From JAZQHR01 sp045540815 (GTDB lineage Bacteria; Bacillota; Clostridia; UMGS1810): a stretch of 62,112 nucleotides of DNA. A program made the position numbers and the translations under genes. Below, piece after piece: positions 59,551 to 62,112 of the stretch. The stretch lies in the NCBI GenBank assembly GCA_045540815.1, contig JAZQHY010000014.1:1-62112 (forward strand), in the 5' to 3' direction. Under the pieces are notes generated by a model. The model was not told where the DNA came from. It did no database searches and saw nothing but the letters and a program-made list of their open reading frames with translations. Every line of letters starts with the position of its first letter. The first letter of the stretch is position 1.

Positions 59551-60930
59551 ATGAGTAAATTATATATAACAGATACAATTCTTCGTGATGCTCATCAGTC
59601 ACAGGCGGCTACCCGAATGAAGCTTGAAGATATGCTTCCTGCCTGCGAAATACTCGACAATATGGGATATTGGTCAATCGAGTGTTGGGGCGGTGCTACA
59701 TTTGACGCTTGTATGAGATTTCTAAACGAAGACCCATGGGAAAGACTACGTACTCTTAAAAAAGCAATGCCAAAGACTAAACTGCAGATGCTTTTCAGAG
59801 GACAAAACATACTAGGTTACAAGCATTATGCAGACGACGTGGTTGAGCAGTTCTGTAAAAAGTCGATTGAAAACGGTATCGATGTTGTCAGAGTGTTTGA
59901 CGCGCTAAACGATAAACGTAACCTTGAAGCTGCCGTTAAATTCGTTAAAGAATACGGCGGTATGTGCGAAACTGCCATTTCTTACACAGTAAGCCCTGTT
60001 CACAATATTGATTATTTCGTAAAGCTTGCTTGTGACCTTGAAAAAATGGGCGCAGATACTATCTGTATCAAGGATATGGCAAACCTTCTATTGCCGTACG
60101 ATGCATACGAGCTTGTTAAAAAGTTAAAAGAAAATGTAAGCGTGCCTATACATCTTCATACTCACAATACTGCAGGTATCGGTGATATGACAAACCTAAT
60201 GGCTGCTCAGGCAGGTGTAGATATAGTAGACTGTGCACTATCTCCAATGGCAAACGGTACAGCAAACCCTTCTACTGAGTCGCTTGTTGCAACTCTACAG
60301 GGCACTGACAGAGATACAGGCCTTGACCTAAAGAAATTAAGCGACGCTGCTGCCCACTTCAGAAAAATAGCTGACAAGATGAAAGCAGAGGGCACACTAG
60401 ACCCTAAGGTGCTAAACGTTGACCCTAACGCACTATTGTATCAGGTTCCTGGCGGAATGCTTTCGAACCTTCTATCTCAGCTTAAACAGGCAAATGCCGA
60501 AGATAAATACTACGAGGTTTTGGCGGAAGTGCCAAGAGTAAGAGAAGATTTCGGTTATCCTCCGCTAGTTACTCCTACAAGCCAGATAGTAGGTACACAA
60601 GCAGTTTTAAATGTTCTTATGGGCAGATATAAAATGATTTCAAAAGAATCAAAGGGTATGCTTCGCGGTGAGTATGGACAGCTTCCTGGTAAGGTTAATG
60701 AAGAGGTTAGAAAGATGGCTATCGGTGATGATGAGGTTATCACTTGCCGTCCTGCAGATTTAATCGAGCCTGAGCTTCCAAAATATCGTGAGGAAATAAA
60801 GGGTATTGCAAAATCCGAGGAGGATGTGCTAAGTTACGCACTATTCCCACAGGTTGCACAGAAGTTCTTCGAAACAAGAGATAAAAAAGGCGACGATGTT
60901 CGTTCGATATATGTCGAAGATTTATCTTGA
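59551..60930 (+). CDS. oadA: Oxaloacetate decarboxylase-type carboxyltransferase subunit (OadA-like)
   Basis: 459 aa from the ATG at 59551 (AGGAAAGGA upstream). TIM-barrel carboxyltransferase: ITDTILRDAHQSQAAT, IECWGGATFDACMRFL, LFRGQNILGY, DVVRVFDALND, CIKDMANLLLP with the carbamylated lysine, HLHTHNTAG supplying metal histidines, then the C-terminal conserved domain to about 440. It lacks a biotinyl domain; the separate BCCP provides it. Motifs fit oxaloacetate/pyruvate specificity, but related alpha subunits can serve other acids. Last gene of the pump operon. Confidence 0.93.
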   Translation: MSKLYITDTILRDAHQSQAATRMKLEDMLPACEILDNMGYWSIECWGGATFDACMRFLNEDPWERLRTLKKAMPKTKLQMLFRGQNILGYKHYADDVVEQFCKKSIENGIDVVRVFDALNDKRNLEAAVKFVKEYGGMCETAISYTVSPVHNIDYFVKLACDLEKMGADTICIKDMANLLLPYDAYELVKKLKENVSVPIHLHTHNTAGIGDMTNLMAAQAGVDIVDCALSPMANGTANPSTESLVATLQGTDRDTGLDLKKLSDAAAHFRKIADKMKAEGTLDPKVLNVDPNALLYQVPGGMLSNLLSQLKQANAEDKYYEVLAEVPRVREDFGYPPLVTPTSQIVGTQAVLNVLMGRYKMISKESKGMLRGEYGQLPGKVNEEVRKMAIGDDEVITCRPADLIEPELPKYREEIKGIAKSEEDVLSYALFPQVAQKFFETRDKKGDDVRSIYVEDLS

Positions 60931-60963
60931 TATGTCGAATAACGGATAAAATTTCAAAAATAT

Positions 60964-60995
60964 GTCCCTGGTAAAATTTATTGGGGACTTTTTTT
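60964..60995 (+). terminator. Intrinsic terminator of decarboxylase operon
   Basis: GTCCC/GGGAC stem with an A/T-rich loop followed by TTTTTTT. Confidence 0.75.
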
Positions 60996-61006
60996 ATTTG
61001 AAAAGG

Positions 61007-61035
61007 TTGACATTCGGAGTTAAAAATAGTACAAT
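61007..61035 (+). promoter_or_regulatory. Strong sigma-A promoter of secreted repeat protein
   Basis: Consensus TTGACA, 17 bp, TACAAT, 50 bp before the ATG at 61085. Confidence 0.85.
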
Positions 61036-61084
61036 TAACGTGTATAATTATCTATAAATGCTACTAATATATGGAGGGGATAAT

Positions 61085-62112
61085 ATGAAAAAAATATTAT
61101 CAGCAGTGCTATGTGCTGCTATGATAATAACCGCTATGCCGGTGGCTTTAGCGGGAAATGTCAGTGATATACTGACAACTACTGGCGGATTTGCTCCTGA
61201 TGAACTACCGCTTGTCAGAGAAGTAAGCCCGGAGGCAGATATTAAAGTTAAAAAATCAACAGACGCAAGTTATGTTGATAATCTGCCTACTGTTTACGAT
61301 GATTTATCAGGTACATTTAATGTACAGGCAACGTTGGATATGACTAGGATAAAAACGCAGTTTAATGCTTGGTTTACCATTGCTGAAAATATTTACGGCA
61401 TACCACAGGCAGATTTTGATAATCTGGATGTTGAAGGTGAATTTATAGTTGATATTACATATCCAAAATCACTTAATTTAACTTATGATGCTTCAAACCC
61501 TGTTTTTGATTATGATGCAGAATATGGAGTTTTTGAGGAATTTTACAGAGCTGAAGACACATCTGGAACAAAAAATAATACACTTACAATAAAAATTAGG
61601 GTTAAGGATCCTAGTGATGCTTCTGTTAAATCGGTTAAAGCGGGTGTTTTACGTAATAATCTTGACGACTACTTCCAGAATATAACTCTTACATATACTG
61701 GTCTTGCTCCAACTGCATATAGTACATATGAAATAGTTGGTGAGATAACAGGTTGGACTGATATTATAGATCCGGCAACAGATACTTCGGATGAAGCTAC
61801 TGTTGGAAGAATTGAATTTAACGCTGATCAAAAAGGTACTGGCTCAGCCGATTCAAAAATAAGCGAGAAAATTACCCTTAAAAGGTCTTCATCTTCAGGC
61901 GGTACAAACGTAGGTACTGGCGGCGAAACTGGTGGTGAAACTGGCGGTGAAACTGGTGGAGAAACTGGCGGCGAAACTGGCGGCGAAACCGGTGGAGAAA
62001 CTGGTGGTGAAACTGGCGGCGAAACCGGTGGTGAAACTGGTGGCGAAACCGGTGGCGAAACTGGCGGCGAAACTGGTGGTGAGACCGGCGGCGAAACTGG
62101 CGGCGAAACCGG
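61085..62112 (+). CDS. Secreted protein with Gly-Gly-Glu-Thr repeat tail (partial)
   Basis: At least 342 codons, running off the window. ATG at 61085 with GGAGGGGAT upstream. Signal peptide at residues 1-23 (ending PVALA), then a beta-rich domain of about 240 residues with no recognised motif (for example FIVDITYPKSLNLTYD, reminiscent of cohesin-like or adhesin strands), a SSSSGG linker, then at least 16 tandem Gly-Gly-Glu-Thr units from 61919. Third positions vary within the repeat. It is probably a cell-surface or exported protein; what follows the repeat (wall anchor, SLH or more repeats) is outside the window. Confidence 0.85.
   Translation, partial: MKKILSAVLCAAMIITAMPVALAGNVSDILTTTGGFAPDELPLVREVSPEADIKVKKSTDASYVDNLPTVYDDLSGTFNVQATLDMTRIKTQFNAWFTIAENIYGIPQADFDNLDVEGEFIVDITYPKSLNLTYDASNPVFDYDAEYGVFEEFYRAEDTSGTKNNTLTIKIRVKDPSDASVKSVKAGVLRNNLDDYFQNITLTYTGLAPTAYSTYEIVGEITGWTDIIDPATDTSDEATVGRIEFNADQKGTGSADSKISEKITLKRSSSSGGTNVGTGGETGGETGGETGGETGGETGGETGGETGGETGGETGGETGGETGGETGGETGGETGGETGGET
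61919..62112 (+). repeat. 12-bp coding minisatellite
   Basis: At least 16 in-frame 12-bp units, GGNGGNGARACY, encoding Gly-Gly-Glu-Thr. The array continues past the window end. Synonymous differences occur between units, so it is not a simple recent expansion. Confidence 0.9.

Noticed and set aside
61919..62112. CRISPR or other non-coding repeat array
   Set aside because: The 12-bp units have no spacers and stay in frame with an upstream secreted protein.

Overview
The window reads as chromosomal DNA of a spore-forming, low-to-moderate GC anaerobic Firmicute of class Clostridia. The sporulation set spoVAC-spoVAD-spoVAE, the SLH-domain protein, the sepF/ylmH/divIVA division cluster, the YlbF-MiaB pairing and the TIGR04086-type membrane protein beside yajC-secDF all point that way. 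A V-type (not F-type) ATPase and a biotin-dependent decarboxylase pump suggest energy metabolism built on sodium. I do not name a genus. The window holds about 59 protein genes, most recognisable as housekeeping.

Layout. 1-660: degenerate sequence, a tRNA-Trp with its terminator, and a 3'-truncated second tRNA-Trp. 662-3999: comM, a TPR membrane protein and an RluA-family pseudouridine synthase. 4076-6395 (minus): LCP protein, HAD phosphatase, PAP2 phosphatase. 6593-7603: an orphan small P-loop protein and an orphan membrane protein. 7866-16369 (minus): nine-gene V-type ATPase operon. 16458-18721 (minus): mnaA and tagO for wall polymer synthesis. 18788-21715 (minus): trpS, an aminotransferase, an SLH protein. 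22075-25488: yajC, TIGR04086 protein, secD, secF. 25647-28352: M20 peptidase and a penicillin-binding transpeptidase. 28635-29107: XRE regulator divergent from a 36-residue membrane peptide. 29030-33566 (minus): spoVAC-AD-AE followed by a calcium P-type ATPase. 33766-35791: murA and walJ. 36390-42691 (minus): membrane protein, dCMP deaminase, recN-argR-nadK, ftsW-like gene and FHA protein. 42846-50363: miaB-ylbF-mutS-mutL-miaA. 50502-57022: secretion-adaptor-like protein, yggS, sepF, ylmH, divIVA, ileS. 57210-60930: four-subunit oxaloacetate-decarboxylase-type sodium pump. 61085 to the end: secreted protein with a Gly-Gly-Glu-Thr repeat tail, cut by the window edge.

How it works together. The decarboxylase is predicted to export Na+ using decarboxylation energy. 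The V-ATPase rotor subunit keeps the ligands that bind Na+ in the Enterococcus hirae enzyme, so the two may share one sodium circuit. murA, tagO, mnaA, the LCP protein, the PBP, the FtsW-like protein, sepF and divIVA supply wall synthesis and division. The Ca2+ pump beside spoVA fits Ca-dipicolinate loading of spores, but that is inference.

The least ordinary material is between genes. Several dispersed, strongly palindromic element families occur in more than one copy, and where two copies can be compared their stems change on both sides (covariation): 7670-7846 with 42060-42228; 28440-28531 with 36209-36300; and the short hairpin at 7762, 35823 and 36329. Other candidates are a 272-bp element with tRNA-3'-end-like inverted ends (22938-23209), a ribosome-binding site locked in a perfect 12-bp stem (22419-22461), a minus-strand promoter-to-terminator transcript of about 105 nt ahead of the SLH gene, and a nested-stem leader ahead of the Ca2+ pump. 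All reading was by eye, without database searches or folding software.
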